Below are positions 24,974 through 35,356 of a stretch of DNA of 61,259 bases, one piece after another. This stretch comes from CAZZDK01 sp964652235 (GTDB lineage Bacteria; Pseudomonadota; Alphaproteobacteria; UBA9219). The notes under the pieces were generated by a model. The model was given only the letters and a program-made list of their open reading frames with translations. It was not told the DNA's origin and ran no database searches. Made by a program: the position numbers and the translations under genes. The stretch's first letter is position 1. Each line of letters opens with the position of its first letter. Where the stretch lies: the NCBI GenBank assembly GCA_964652235.1, contig CAZZDK010000014.1:1-61259 (forward strand), given 5' to 3'.

Positions 24974-27900
24974 TCAATTCACCTTTTTCAGGCTGTTGAT
25001 CGCCTGCTGCTGCAGCGAGCCGTCAACGGCGGCGCTCATCGCATCGCCCGCCGAAGAGAGGCGTTGCAACAGCGTCTCCAGCGTGTCCACGAGATCGTCG
25101 CCCTGGAGCTTCAGCGTGACGCGCATTCTGTCGGTGCGCTGCTGCATTTCCTCGATGGCTTTGCTCATGGCCAGAACCTGATCCTGCGCATCGATGACGG
25201 TGCCGTTCACGCGGCTGGCCTGGTCGGCGTAGGTTTGCGTGACGCTTTGGACGATGTTCGTGACCTTCTGCCCGCCCTCGGCGACGGCGCGCATTTGCTT
25301 TTCGACGCTCTGGCCGACCTCGCCGAGCTTGACGACGGCGGCTTCCGCGACGTTGGCGGCCAGAACCCGCGTGGATTCGAGACGCTCGGCCACCGTGCCG
25401 AGGTGCGAGAAAGCCTGTTGCAAATGGCCGACGAGATCGCCTTCGTGCCGTTTGATCCCGTCGCCTGCCTTGCCCAGGCGGTCCATGAGGATTTCGATCT
25501 GATCGCCGAATCCGCCGAGCAGTTTGGCCACCTCCTCGGTCGCCACGCGCATCCGCGCCGTGCGGTCGGAAAGCTGGCTGGCCGTTTCCTTGCTGGTTTG
25601 ATCGAAGCGGCTGGCGATTTTTTCCACGTCCACGACGGTCCCGGCCATGGCCGAGCGCAGGCTTGTGCCCGTGCGGTCGAGCTGCGCCGTGATCTGCATG
25701 AGGCCGCGGTTGATCTCGTCGATCTGCGTCTGAACGCCGGTGCGAATGCGCTCAAGCTGCTCGCGGAAGGTCTGGCTCGCGCCGAGCATCTGGCCTTCGG
25801 CGCGCTCCGTCATGGCCGTCAGCGCCTCGACGTTGCGGGAAAGCGTTTCGCCCGCCGTGGTGAGGCGCTGCGTGGTGGCCGAAGCGCGGGTCTCGATCTT
25901 CTCGAACTCGTGCGCCAGCTTGGCGGTGGCCTGCTGCGTGTCGTTTTTGAGCTGGGCGATCCTCTCGCCCGCCGCCGAAAGCTGCGTGATCGTCTGCGTG
26001 GCCTTTTCGACCATTTCCTTCTGTTCGTTCGACAGGCCGTTTGCGCCCGCCTTGATGGCTTCGATCTGGGCCGTCATCGCCTCGTTGAAGGCGGCGAGCG
26101 TTTTGTCCGCCGCGTCGGCGACGCGTTCCAAATGCCTGGCCTCGTCGATCATCGTGTCGCGGATCGCGCCCGTCGCGCTGATGCAGCGGTCGGTCGTCTT
26201 GAGCATCGTATCCGAGATGTCCGCCGTCTGAACCTTGAAGTCGCGGGCGGCGGCTTCGATGTCCTTGACGTTGCGGCTGAGCAGGCCGGGCAGGTGCCCC
26301 GCTTCTTCGCGCACCATGTTGGCCGCTTCGGTGAGGGCGGATTCGGACGTGGCGAGATTGGCGCGCAGCGCGTCGCTTTGGATCGCGAGCGTCGATCCGG
26401 CGCCCATGACTTGCTCGACGGCCTTTTGCGACAGTTCGGCGATGGCCTTGAGCTCCGTCTCCAGCGTCGCGCGGTTTTCGGCGAGGCTTTGGGTCGCGCG
26501 GTCGAGGACGGCGCGGGTTTCGCGGTCCGTTTCCGTCATGGCGTGCATGAGCGCGACGAGCTGAGAGGTCGCCTTTTCCGCCGTCGCCGTCAAGGCGCCG
26601 CCGTGTTCCTGCGTCAGGGCCGAAGCGTCGACGATCAGTTTCGAATCCTCGCGGATCTTCTCGCCGACGGCGCCCAGGCTGCTTTCCGCCTGCCTTGCGA
26701 CGGCGGACAGTTCCTCCGCGTGGCGTTGAAGGGTGTTGCCCGCCTTTTGCGCGACGGCGGAGAAATCAAGCGCCGACTGGTCCATCGTGCCGACGACCTG
26801 GCCGCTCTTTTCCCTGAGCTGCGAGACCGTCGTGTCAAGCTGCGCCATGACGGCGCGAACCTGCTCGATGACCTGCGCGGCTTCTTTTTCCATCGAAGCG
26901 CGAATCTCGCGCGTCTCGCCGTGCATCTTGGCCGTGGCTTCGAGCATATCGCGGATTTGCTGCTCGGCCTGCCGCGTGTGCTGGCCGAGCGTCGCCTGCT
27001 CGTCGGCCAGGCCCGCGCTGGCGGCGCGGACGGCGGCGAGAGCGCTTTGCGTCTGGCTGTCCACGGTTTCCAGTTGCCGCGCGATCTGCGCCGTGCTGTC
27101 CGTCATGCGGGCGGCGCTGCGTTCCGCGGCGCTGGCCGTTTCGTCCTGCGCGAGGGTGAGGCGCGTGACCATGCCGCTGAGCATCTCGCGCTGAATGTCG
27201 AGCGCCGAAGCCAGCGCCGTCTGGCGGTCCGAAATGGTCTGCAGGTTGCTGTCGATGGCGGTGGTCTGCTGGCTGATGGAGCTGCCCAGGTTGGAAAGAG
27301 ACGTTTCCGCGTTGCCCGCCGTTTCGCGCAAGGCGCCGATGTCGCCTTCGATCCGGCTGACGACGCCGCTGAGCGCCGCGCTGGCCGCCTCGGCGTCCTT
27401 GCGCATGGTCTGGGCGCTTTCTAAAAGCTGGCGGGTCTGCTTTTCCGCCGCGTCGGCGCTGGAAGAAAGCAGAGAGGTTTCGCGCACGAAGCCTTCGTTC
27501 GCTTCCTTGACGGCGATCAGGGCCGTCCCCGTCTTTTCGCCGATGGCCTCGATCTGCCGTTCGATTTCCGAGGCGCTGGCCGAAAGGCGCGAGGCCGAAC
27601 GTTCGCCCGCCTGGGCCGTTTCTTCCTGCGCCGTTTCAAGACGCGCGATCAGGCCGCCGAGGGTTTCGCGCTGCGCTTCAAGCGCCCGCGCGAGGATCTG
27701 CTGCCGCTCGGCAATCTGGTCCATCGCTTCGTTAAGCGAGGACACCTGTTTCGAAACGCCTGTTTGCAGATCGGCCAGCGCCATGCTGGCCGTGCCGCTG
27801 ACGTCGCGCATGTCGCCGCTGCCGGAAGCCAGGCGCAGCAAAAGATCGGTGAGCATCGAGCCGGTGCGTTCGGCTTCGGCGCGCAGAGCGCCGTGCAGCT

Positions 27901-30900
27901 TTTCGGCTTCCTGGCGCAGGGAGTCCGTCACCTTCATCGCCGTTCGCGCCTGTTCTTCGGCCTTTTGCGCGTGTTCGATGAGCTGGATCGCCTGCTGGCC
28001 GAATCCGATCCCGGCCCCCGTGACGCTCGCGAGCGCCGTTTGCGACTGGTCGCTGAGCTGGCCGAGGAAATCCTGGACCTTGCGCAGCGTGTCGTCGAGT
28101 CGCGAGATGGTGCGCTCGGCCACGCCGGAAGCCTCGCCGTGCGCTGCGCCGAGCTTGTCGAACAGGTCGAGAAGCTGCTCGCGCTGCGTTTCGTTGGTTT
28201 CGCTCAGCGCCTTGTGCTGAGCGGCGATCTGTTCGCCCACGAGGTTGAGGGCTCCGACCTGCCTGGACACGTCGGCGCTGAGCGCGCTGAGCGCGCCTTC
28301 CGCCTTTTCCGCGACGGCGAAGAGCTCCCGCGTGACGCCCTCGATCCGGGCGCCCGCGCCGCTGGCCAGATCGTCGTAGCGCGCGCCCGCGCGGTCCGCT
28401 CCGGCGATGGCGCTGGCCGCCGTTTCCTGCAGGCGGGCGCTGAGACGGTCCATCTCGCTGACGGATTCCCTGAGGCTTCCGATCAGATTGCCGTTGTGCC
28501 GCTCCATAGAGGTGCGGATTTCCGCCGTTTGGTCGGCAAAGGAAGCCGTAGCCGCGCTGAGGGCGCGAACGCTTTCCTCGACCTGGTGCGAGACGTCGAG
28601 CATCCGGCTGGCCTGCTCGCCGAAGGCGCCGCCCGCCTTCTGGATAAGGGCGGTCGAGCTTTCCGCGGCCGCGTTCATGTCCTCGTGGTGGCGCTTGAAA
28701 GCTTCCATCGCTTCGGCAAGGCGCGCCGCCGCGCGGTCGGTGCCGTCCACGGCGGTCTGGTGCGTGACGATGAGCTTGGCGTCGAGATGGCCGAGATGAT
28801 CGAGCGTCCGCGCGCTGGCCAGCGAGATTTTCTGGGCGTTGGCCTCGGCCTTTTCGGTGCCGCTGTTGATCGTCTCCAAAGCCTCGCGCATGGCGGCGGT
28901 AAGGGCGGCGACCTTGTCCGTCGCGCCGCTTGCGGTCCGGTCGAGATCGTTCGCGCGCACTTCGAAATCCTCGGTCGCGGCGCGGGTCGTCTCCTCGTAA
29001 TGGGCGGCCACGCGGTCGAGCAGGGCGTAAGCCGCGTCGGTGCGCGTCTTGAGCGCCTCGTTCAGTTCGGCAAAGCGCGCCCCGGCGCGCGAAAGTTCGG
29101 CGTCTATCTTGGTCGCCTGCGCCTCAAGCGCCTCTTGCATGGCGGCGGCCTCGCTTTGCAGCGTCGCCGCGACGGTTTGCAGTTTCGCGCCGGAATCCTG
29201 CGCCTCGCCCTGAAGCTTGAGAGCCTGCTGGCCGACTTGCGTGGCGGCCTGTTGCAGGGTTGTGGCGGCTTCGATGGCGCGGGCGCCGAGCGTGCCGACC
29301 TCCCGTTGCAGGCGGTCGGCCATTTCGTTGAACTGCTCCACGGCGGCGCGGCTGGTCTTGTCCTGCACGGCCTGAATGGCGATGAAGCGTTCGTTCAAAT
29401 CCTCGATGGATTTGAGAGTCTCGCCCGTCATGCGGCCCACTTCGCGGCCCATGTCGCTGACGCGGCCGTTGAACTGCTCGAGCCGGTCGAGCTGGCCCTG
29501 CATATCGTTGCTGTAGCGGGCCAGGGCGCCCCGACCCTGTTCGGTGGAGGCGTCGATCTGGTCCACCACGCGCTGGACGGGCGCGGCGGCGTGTTGCGCG
29601 AACTCCTGCAAACGCGCGTCGGCGCCGTCCAGGCGGCCCCGCACGTCTTCGAGCATACGGATCAGGGAGCCGTTCTGCTCGCGCAGCGTCGTCTCGGTCG
29701 TCCTGGCCTGTTCCTGCAGGGAGGCGACGGTCTCGCGCAACGCGTTTTCGGCGGCCTGCGAGGACGAGGTGAGGTCCTGCTCCTGGCGGCCCAGAGATTC
29801 CGCCGCGACGCCGAGGGCATGGACCGACATCCGCGCCGCCTCGTTGATGCGGGCGATGATCCGCTCGTTGTGATCGACGGCCTGGCGCAGTTTTTCGGTG
29901 AGGGCTTCGCCGACGTTTTGCGTGGCGTCGCGCGTGGCCAAAAGGCGCTCCAGAACGTGCTGAAGGTTCTGCAAAGCCATGCCCGCCTGCGCCTGGACCT
30001 CCTGCCCGGCCTGCTGCGAGGCCTTGTGCAGCGCCTCGAACTGGCCGAGCTGCTGGGCGATTTCGTGGCTGACGGCGCGAAGCTGCGCGCCGTTGGCCTC
30101 TGAGACTTTGCCGAGATGCAAGGTGGCGGCCTCGTAGCGCGAGGCGGTCTCGGCGAGCTGGGCGGCGATGGCGTCGGTGCCGCGCTTGGCTTCGTCGTTG
30201 GCGGCCTGGAACATCTTGAGGCTGCCGTCCGCGCGAGAGGACAGGCTGGCGATGGTGGTGTCGAGCTGGCTGGCGAGATCCGCCGNNNNNNNNNNNNNNN
30301 NNNNNNNNNNGACAAGGCCGTCCAGATCGCTGCCGCGCTGGCCGAGCGCGCCGTCTATTTCGCGCACGCGCGCGCTGAAGCGGTCGAGAAGGGCCTGCAT
30401 ATTGTCGATCTGCGCCTCGAGCTTGCCGCTGAGGTTCAAAGCCTGCTCGCGGGCGAGCTGCTCGCTGGCGTACAGGCGGTCGGCCACGCCGCGCAGGATG
30501 GATTCGGCCTCGCTGATGCGGGCGGGCAGGACCGAAGAGAACTCGTCGAGCGAGCGGGATTGCGTGTCGAGCGCGTTGGCCAGCCGCTCGGCCTCCTCTC
30601 GCGCCATGCCGGCGCGGCCCAGGAAATGCGCGATGTTCGCGTCGATTCTGCCGGACAGCTCCTGCAAGGTCGTCGAGGCGGTTTCGGCGGCGCCGATCAG
30701 GCTCGTTTCCTGGGCGCGGGCGGTGTCGGCCAGCTTGCGGCTGTCGGCCATCGCCTTTTCGACGGACGAGGCCACGATGTCCGCGTGCGTCTCGATGTCC
30801 TGCAAAAGGCCCGCGATGTGGGCGCGAACGGAATCGGTCTGCCGCGCCACGTCTTCGCCGCTTTGCACGAGCTTGGTGTCCAAAACGCGCAGCATCGTGA

Positions 30901-31585
30901 ACTTGTCTTCCATCAACTGGTCGATGTGCTGCATACTGCGACGGATGACGTCTTGGATCTCCTTGACCTGATAGATGCTGTGCTGCTCGAACTGCTCCAG
31001 GTCGGCTTTATGGGAATTGATCCGCTCGATGATGTCCATCAATTCGTTGTCGCCGATATTTTTCGTGCTGCGCAGAAGGTCGAGCTGCTCCTTGATCGCC
31101 TGGTTGAAGCGCCGGATGCGGACCTCCGCCGCGCCGCTTTCGCCCGTGATCATGGCGAGCTGGCGGCGCAGGGGCTCCGTGACGGATTGCACGTCCGCCG
31201 CGCGCTGTAGATAGGCCGCGATCATCCAGATCATCGCCACGGGCGAAACGACGGCGGAAATACCGATGGCCCAGGTGGTCAGCGGCAGGCCCGCGAAGGA
31301 TTGCGCGCCGCCCGATTGGGACAGGGCGAAAATCACCGCGCCCACCCACGCGACGGACAGGCCCATGCCCAGCCAGAAGGGGGCGGTGGAATCTTTGCTC
31401 GGCCTGGCGCGGACCTGGGTTTTGAGAAGGACAGGCTTGCCGGAGGGCGCAGGTTTGGCGGCGGAGGGCTTTGGCTGGTCCGAGGCGGCGCCTTGCGGTT
31501 TCGCGCCCTGGGAGGCGGCGGTCGGCGTTGGCGTCGGCGCCAGCGTCCGGACGGGGGAAGAGGAGAGTTTCGTAGGGTCAACCAT
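24974..31585 (-). CDS. Giant membrane-anchored coiled-coil protein (about 2,200 aa, with assembly gap)
   Basis: The frame is open for 2,203 codons including 25 Ns. A proline/alanine-rich N-terminus (1-66) precedes two membrane helices (about 70-89 and 102-127). The remaining 2,070 residues are almost entirely helical, rich in Ala, Gln, Glu, Arg, Thr, with heptad patterning. A unit of about 160-171 residues repeats at least three times in the middle, marked by the related boxes REQLLDLFDKL, RETLGGLIARL and REMLSGMVTRL. Sequence flavour recalls methyl-accepting chemotaxis cytoplasmic domains, but no signalling tip was seen. A structural or scaffolding role at the inner membrane is inference. 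ATG at 31585. Confidence 0.8.
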   Translation of the reverse strand: MVDPTKLSSSPVRTLAPTPTPTAASQGAKPQGAASDQPKPSAAKPAPSGKPVLLKTQVRARPSKDSTAPFWLGMGLSVAWVGAVIFALSQSGGAQSFAGLPLTTWAIGISAVVSPVAMIWMIAAYLQRAADVQSVTEPLRRQLAMITGESGAAEVRIRRFNQAIKEQLDLLRSTKNIGDNELMDIIERINSHKADLEQFEQHSIYQVKEIQDVIRRSMQHIDQLMEDKFTMLRVLDTKLVQSGEDVARQTDSVRAHIAGLLQDIETHADIVASSVEKAMADSRKLADTARAQETSLIGAAETASTTLQELSGRIDANIAHFLGRAGMAREEAERLANALDTQSRSLDEFSSVLPARISEAESILRGVADRLYASEQLAREQALNLSGKLEAQIDNMQALLDRFSARVREIDGALGQRGSDLDGLVXXXXXXXXXADLASQLDTTIASLSSRADGSLKMFQAANDEAKRGTDAIAAQLAETASRYEAATLHLGKVSEANGAQLRAVSHEIAQQLGQFEALHKASQQAGQEVQAQAGMALQNLQHVLERLLATRDATQNVGEALTEKLRQAVDHNERIIARINEAARMSVHALGVAAESLGRQEQDLTSSSQAAENALRETVASLQEQARTTETTLREQNGSLIRMLEDVRGRLDGADARLQEFAQHAAAPVQRVVDQIDASTEQGRGALARYSNDMQGQLDRLEQFNGRVSDMGREVGRMTGETLKSIEDLNERFIAIQAVQDKTSRAAVEQFNEMADRLQREVGTLGARAIEAATTLQQAATQVGQQALKLQGEAQDSGAKLQTVAATLQSEAAAMQEALEAQATKIDAELSRAGARFAELNEALKTRTDAAYALLDRVAAHYEETTRAATEDFEVRANDLDRTASGATDKVAALTAAMREALETINSGTEKAEANAQKISLASARTLDHLGHLDAKLIVTHQTAVDGTDRAAARLAEAMEAFKRHHEDMNAAAESSTALIQKAGGAFGEQASRMLDVSHQVEESVRALSAATASFADQTAEIRTSMERHNGNLIGSLRESVSEMDRLSARLQETAASAIAGADRAGARYDDLASGAGARIEGVTRELFAVAEKAEGALSALSADVSRQVGALNLVGEQIAAQHKALSETNETQREQLLDLFDKLGAAHGEASGVAERTISRLDDTLRKVQDFLGQLSDQSQTALASVTGAGIGFGQQAIQLIEHAQKAEEQARTAMKVTDSLRQEAEKLHGALRAEAERTGSMLTDLLLRLASGSGDMRDVSGTASMALADLQTGVSKQVSSLNEAMDQIAERQQILARALEAQRETLGGLIARLETAQEETAQAGERSASRLSASASEIERQIEAIGEKTGTALIAVKEANEGFVRETSLLSSSADAAEKQTRQLLESAQTMRKDAEAASAALSGVVSRIEGDIGALRETAGNAETSLSNLGSSISQQTTAIDSNLQTISDRQTALASALDIQREMLSGMVTRLTLAQDETASAAERSAARMTDSTAQIARQLETVDSQTQSALAAVRAASAGLADEQATLGQHTRQAEQQIRDMLEATAKMHGETREIRASMEKEAAQVIEQVRAVMAQLDTTVSQLREKSGQVVGTMDQSALDFSAVAQKAGNTLQRHAEELSAVARQAESSLGAVGEKIREDSKLIVDASALTQEHGGALTATAEKATSQLVALMHAMTETDRETRAVLDRATQSLAENRATLETELKAIAELSQKAVEQVMGAGSTLAIQSDALRANLATSESALTEAANMVREEAGHLPGLLSRNVKDIEAAARDFKVQTADISDTMLKTTDRCISATGAIRDTMIDEARHLERVADAADKTLAAFNEAMTAQIEAIKAGANGLSNEQKEMVEKATQTITQLSAAGERIAQLKNDTQQATAKLAHEFEKIETRASATTQRLTTAGETLSRNVEALTAMTERAEGQMLGASQTFREQLERIRTGVQTQIDEINRGLMQITAQLDRTGTSLRSAMAGTVVDVEKIASRFDQTSKETASQLSDRTARMRVATEEVAKLLGGFGDQIEILMDRLGKAGDGIKRHEGDLVGHLQQAFSHLGTVAERLESTRVLAANVAEAAVVKLGEVGQSVEKQMRAVAEGGQKVTNIVQSVTQTYADQASRVNGTVIDAQDQVLAMSKAIEEMQQRTDRMRVTLKLQGDDLVDTLETLLQRLSSAGDAMSAAVDGSLQQQAINSLKKVN
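30286..30310. other. Assembly gap (25 N) inside the giant coiled-coil gene
   Basis: Twenty-five Ns. The same minus-strand frame is open on both sides, so the stated length could be a real estimate or a coincidence. Repetitive coding sequence is a likely cause. Confidence 0.95.
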
Positions 31586-31967
31586 GTACGCCTCTAAGCC
31601 TTGAGAAAAAGCCCCAAATCCGGACCTGCGGGACGGCGAAGAAAGAGGGCGGCGGGTCGGGGTAAAAAAGGAATCTAATAGATTGATTCAAGACCCTTTT
31701 TTAGCCTTTCTTCTTTTGCGTCGCATCGTACTTGGTCGCGATACAAAAAACACCCTTCGGTCCCCGTGATTCGCGCGGTCCGGTTTCAGCGCCCGGAGTT
31801 TAGCAGCAACTTACCCGAAAAGGGAAGCGTTAAGAAAGGGATCGGGGGTCGGGATTCGGGGGGCGGGGAAGAAAGAAAAGGGTCCAGGATTCAGGGGTCT
31901 GGATTCAGGGGGCAGGGGGCAGGGAAGAAGAAAAGGGTTCAGGATTCGGGGAAACAAATAAAACACC
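31586..31967. other. Non-coding stretch with low-complexity GGATTCAGGG-type microrepeats
   Basis: No credible gene lies between the coiled-coil start and mutS end. Bases from about 31840 to 31957 consist of variants of GGGTCGGGATTCGGGG and GGTTCAGGATTCAGGG interspersed with GAAGAAAG. The same text flanks most palindromic repeat copies (near 42893, 43205, 43375, 48437, 58762 and 60772), so it appears to belong to the same mobile or amplified unit. Confidence 0.7.
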
Positions 31968-32094
31968 CGTCATTGCGAGTCCTGCCTCCGCGAAGCGGAA
32001 GCAGGACGAAGCAATCCAGAGTCATTTAAGAATAGCCTGCAACGGCCCTGGATTGCTTCGTCGTCGCGCCGTTGGCGCTCCTCCTCGCAATGAC
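31968..32094. repeat. Palindromic repeat, full copy between coiled-coil gene and mutS
   Basis: The copy begins CGTCATTGCGAG, has GAAGCAATCCAGAG, the core CATTTAAGAATAGCCTGCAA, CCTGGATTGCTTCG, and ends CTCGCAATGAC. The core is in the opposite orientation to the copies at 48485, 55151 and 58804, and the same as that at 60804. Confidence 0.88.
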
Positions 32095-32126
32095 AATTTT
32101 TTCTTTCTTCCCCGACCCCCGACCCC

Positions 32127-34787
32127 TTACTTCTCCAATTCCTTCAGCCGATACAGCGCCTCAAGGGCCTCCTTGGGGGACATTTCATCCGGGTTCAGGT
32201 CCCGAATCATCTCTCGAATCGGCGAATCTCCCGATTCGCTGGGCGAATCGCCGCGAATCGCCTCGAAAAGGGGGAGGGTTTCGAGCCAATCTCCTGTCTT
32301 GCGCCCGCCGCCGTCCTTTTCAAGGCCGCGTAAAACCTTTTCGGCTCGAGTCACCACGGCTTTGGGCAGTCCGGCCATCCGGGCGACGTGAATGCCGTAG
32401 GACCGGTCCGCCGTGCCCGGGGCGACCTCGTGCAGGAAGACGATTTCCTTTTCCCATTCGCGGATTTTCATCGTCGCGCAGAACAGGGAAGGAAGCCTTT
32501 CCGCCAGTTCCGTCAGCTCGTGGTAATGCGTGGCGAACAAAGCGCGGCAGCGATTGACCTCGTGCAAATGCTCAAGCGTCGCCCAGGCGATGGACAGGCC
32601 GTCGTACGTCGCCGTGCCGCGCCCGATTTCATCGAGAATGACGAGCGAGCGCTCGCCCGCCTGGTTCAAAATGGCCGCCGTTTCGACCATTTCGACCATG
32701 AAGGTGGATTGGCCCCTCGCCAGATCGTCGGCGGCGCCCACGCGGCTGAACAGGCGGTCGATCACGCCTAGGTGAGCGGCGGCGGCGGGCACGAAACTTC
32801 CCGCCTGCGCCAGAATCGCGATGAGGGCGTTTTGCCGCAGGAACGTGGATTTGCCCGCCATGTTCGGACCCGTCAAGAGCCAAAGGCGCTGGGCGGCGCC
32901 GAGATCGCAGTTATTTCCCACAAAGGGCGTCCCGGCCTGTCGCAAGGCCTGCTCGACGACCGGGTGGCGGCCTTCTTTGACGATAAAAGTCAGGCTGTCG
33001 TCCACCGCCGGGCGGACGTAGCGCTCCTGCGCCGCGAGTTCCGCCAGCGCCGTCGCCACGTCCAGCTCGGCCAGCGCGTCCGCCGCGCGGCGCAGATCGG
33101 AAAGGCGGTCCGTGACGTCTTTGGCCAGCGCCTCGAACAATTGAAGCTCCAGCGCAAGGGCGTTGCCTTCGGCCTGCGCGATTTTGCTGTCGAGTTCGCT
33201 CAGCTCCACCGTGGTGAAGCGCGAGGCGCTGGCGAGGGTCTGACGGTGAATGAAGGTCTCTTTTTGCGCCAGCATTTTATCGGCGTTGCCGGGCGTGACT
33301 TCGATGTAATAGCCGATGACGTTGTTGTGCCGTATCTTGAGCGTCGCGACGCCGGATTCGCGTGCGTATTTCTGCTGCAGGCCCGCGATGAGGCGTTTGC
33401 TGTCGTCGCGCCAGAGGACCAGCTCGTCGAGCGGCGCGGAAAAGCCGGGCGCGATAAAGCCGCCGTCGCGGGCGAGAAGGGGGAGGTCGGGGCGAAGGGC
33501 GCGGGACAACCTGCCCTCAAGATGGGAATGTTCCCCCAGATTCTGCGTCGCGGTCCGTATGTCTTCGGGAGGTTCCGAAGCCAAAAGGAGGGAGCGGATC
33601 GCGGCGGCGTCTTTAAGCGCGTCGCGCACGGCGGCGAGATCGCGCGGACCGCCCCGGCCCAAGGCGAGGCGGGAGAGGGCGCGGGCGAGATCCGGCGTGT
33701 GGGAAAGAACCTTTCTTACGTCGGTCCGCAGGTCGGCGCGGACGAGAAAGAACGAAACGGAATCAAGCCGCCGACCGATCTGGGAAACGTCCGTCAGCGG
33801 GGCGGCCAGACGCGCGGAAAGAAGACGCGATCCCGCGCCGGTGAGCGTGCGGTCGATCGCGTCCAGAAGCGAGCCGCGCCGCTCGCCCGCAAGCGTGCGC
33901 GTCAGCTCCAGGTTCCGCCGCGTGGCGGGGTCCATTTGAAGGCTGGCGAAAAGGCCCGCCGGGCGCGGCGGGCGCAGATGGGAAAGATCGCTCTTTTGCG
34001 TAAGCTGCACGTAATCCAAAAGCGCGCCGAGCGCCGTGACTTCCGCGCGGGAAAAATCCCCAAACGCAGCCAGATCGCCTACCTCGTAAATAGAGAGAAC
34101 CCGCTTTTTCGCGCCCTCGCTCTCGAACCGGGCGGGGGGCTGAAGCGTCAAAACGTCGCGCCAGGGGGCCAGGGTTTCAAAAAGCTCCGGCGTCTCGGCC
34201 GTTTTCTGGGACAGTAAAATCTCGCTCGGCCCGATCCGCGCCAGCGCCATGCCCAGGGCGTCGGGCGAGGACGGTTCGGTCCATGGTTCGCCGCTCGAAA
34301 GGTCGATCCAGGCCAAAGCGAGGCCGCCTTCCGCCCGCGCCACGCAGGCCAGAATGTTGGCCTGTCGCGAGTCCAAAAGCGTGTCTTCCGTCACCGTGCC
34401 GGGCGTGACGATCCGCACGACCTCGCGCGTGACGACGGCCTTGCCGCCGCGCTTTCTGGCGGCCGCCGGGTCTTCGGTCTGCTCGCAAATGGCGACGTGA
34501 AAGCCCTGGCGGATCAGGCGGGCGAGGTAGTTTTCATAGGCGTGAAACGGCACGCCGCACATGGGCACGTCCTGCCCGTTCATCTGGCCGCGCCGCGTCA
34601 GCGTGATGTCGAGCGCGCGCGAAGCCTTGATCGCGTCCTCGAAAAACATCTCGTAAAAGTCGCCGAGGCGGAAGAACAGCAAACAATCCGGATGCGCGGC
34701 CTTGATCGCCAGATATTGCGCCATCAGCGGCGTATCGGCCTCTTCCGGCGCGGGCGTGGCGATCTGTTTTGCGAGAGCTTCGGGCAT
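32127..34787 (-). CDS. mutS: DNA mismatch repair protein MutS
   Basis: The 886-residue protein has the N-terminal mismatch-reading motif LLFFRLGDFYEMFFEDA (Phe-x-Glu), connector and lever domains, and the ATPase with Walker A TGPNMAGKST, the helix motif VSRVGAADDLARGQSTFM-like (FSRVGAADDL), Walker B LVILDEIGRGT and ATHYHEL. The C-terminus ends in the small helical dimerisation domain (MSPKEALEALYRLKEL). The ATG encoding MPEALAKQ was chosen; the longer frame begins with TTG and has a sequence not expected for the family. Length is usual. It lies divergent to acpS. Confidence 0.97.
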   Translation of the reverse strand: MPEALAKQIATPAPEEADTPLMAQYLAIKAAHPDCLLFFRLGDFYEMFFEDAIKASRALDITLTRRGQMNGQDVPMCGVPFHAYENYLARLIRQGFHVAICEQTEDPAAARKRGGKAVVTREVVRIVTPGTVTEDTLLDSRQANILACVARAEGGLALAWIDLSSGEPWTEPSSPDALGMALARIGPSEILLSQKTAETPELFETLAPWRDVLTLQPPARFESEGAKKRVLSIYEVGDLAAFGDFSRAEVTALGALLDYVQLTQKSDLSHLRPPRPAGLFASLQMDPATRRNLELTRTLAGERRGSLLDAIDRTLTGAGSRLLSARLAAPLTDVSQIGRRLDSVSFFLVRADLRTDVRKVLSHTPDLARALSRLALGRGGPRDLAAVRDALKDAAAIRSLLLASEPPEDIRTATQNLGEHSHLEGRLSRALRPDLPLLARDGGFIAPGFSAPLDELVLWRDDSKRLIAGLQQKYARESGVATLKIRHNNVIGYYIEVTPGNADKMLAQKETFIHRQTLASASRFTTVELSELDSKIAQAEGNALALELQLFEALAKDVTDRLSDLRRAADALAELDVATALAELAAQERYVRPAVDDSLTFIVKEGRHPVVEQALRQAGTPFVGNNCDLGAAQRLWLLTGPNMAGKSTFLRQNALIAILAQAGSFVPAAAAHLGVIDRLFSRVGAADDLARGQSTFMVEMVETAAILNQAGERSLVILDEIGRGTATYDGLSIAWATLEHLHEVNRCRALFATHYHELTELAERLPSLFCATMKIREWEKEIVFLHEVAPGTADRSYGIHVARMAGLPKAVVTRAEKVLRGLEKDGGGRKTGDWLETLPLFEAIRGDSPSESGDSPIREMIRDLNPDEMSPKEALEALYRLKELEK

Positions 34788-34939
34788 TTTTCGGTTTTTT
34801 CCGGAAAAACAACGTCGAAGAAGCCCATAACATTCCCGGCCCAAGGGGGAAACGAAAAAACGACAGGCCCCAGGTTAACCATAGAAAAAGAAGACGTGTC
34901 CCCGTTGCCGATGTTCGCAAAGGGTTGTAGGTTCCCCCC

Positions 34940-35338
34940 ATGATCATCGGCATCGGCAGCGATCTTATCGACATCCGGCGGATTGAAAAGACGCTCGCGA
35001 CCCACGGCGAGCGTTTCAAGAACCGCGTTTTCACGGTCGTTGAACGTGAGAAGGCGGAAAGTCGCAAGCTTTCCGCCGCGACTTATGCCAAGCGCTTTGC
35101 CGCCAAAGAGGCCTGCAGCAAGGCTCTCGGCACCGGCCTTAGAAAAGGCGTTTTCTTCAAGGATATGGGAGTCGTCAATCTGCCGTCGGGACAGCCGACC
35201 TTGGCCCTGACGGGCGGGGCGGCTTTGCTTCTGGCGGAGCTGACGCCGCCGGGGCATAAGGCCTTGATCCACCTCACGATCTCGGACGATTACCCCCTGG
35301 CGCAGGCGATGGTGGTGATTGAGGCCATACCCTGTTAG
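34940..35338 (+). CDS. acpS: Holo-[acyl-carrier-protein] synthase
   Basis: The 132-residue enzyme transfers 4'-phosphopantetheine from CoA to acyl carrier protein. Motifs: MIIGIGSDLIDIRRI (magnesium-binding Asp) and RFAAKEACSKALGTG (catalytic Glu and Lys). ATG 34940. Next comes lepB after 18 bases; acpS-lepB-rnc-era is the usual alphaproteobacterial arrangement. Confidence 0.96.
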   Translation: MIIGIGSDLIDIRRIEKTLATHGERFKNRVFTVVEREKAESRKLSAATYAKRFAAKEACSKALGTGLRKGVFFKDMGVVNLPSGQPTLALTGGAALLLAELTPPGHKALIHLTISDDYPLAQAMVVIEAIPC

Positions 35339-35356
35339 GCTTGAAACGGCAATCTC

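Noticed and set aside
24890..27424. 844-codon plus-strand open frame opposite the giant coiled-coil gene
   Set aside because: Biased Arg/Leu/Ala/Asp composition typical of the antisense of a helical GC-rich gene; no motifs; the minus strand has a clear protein.
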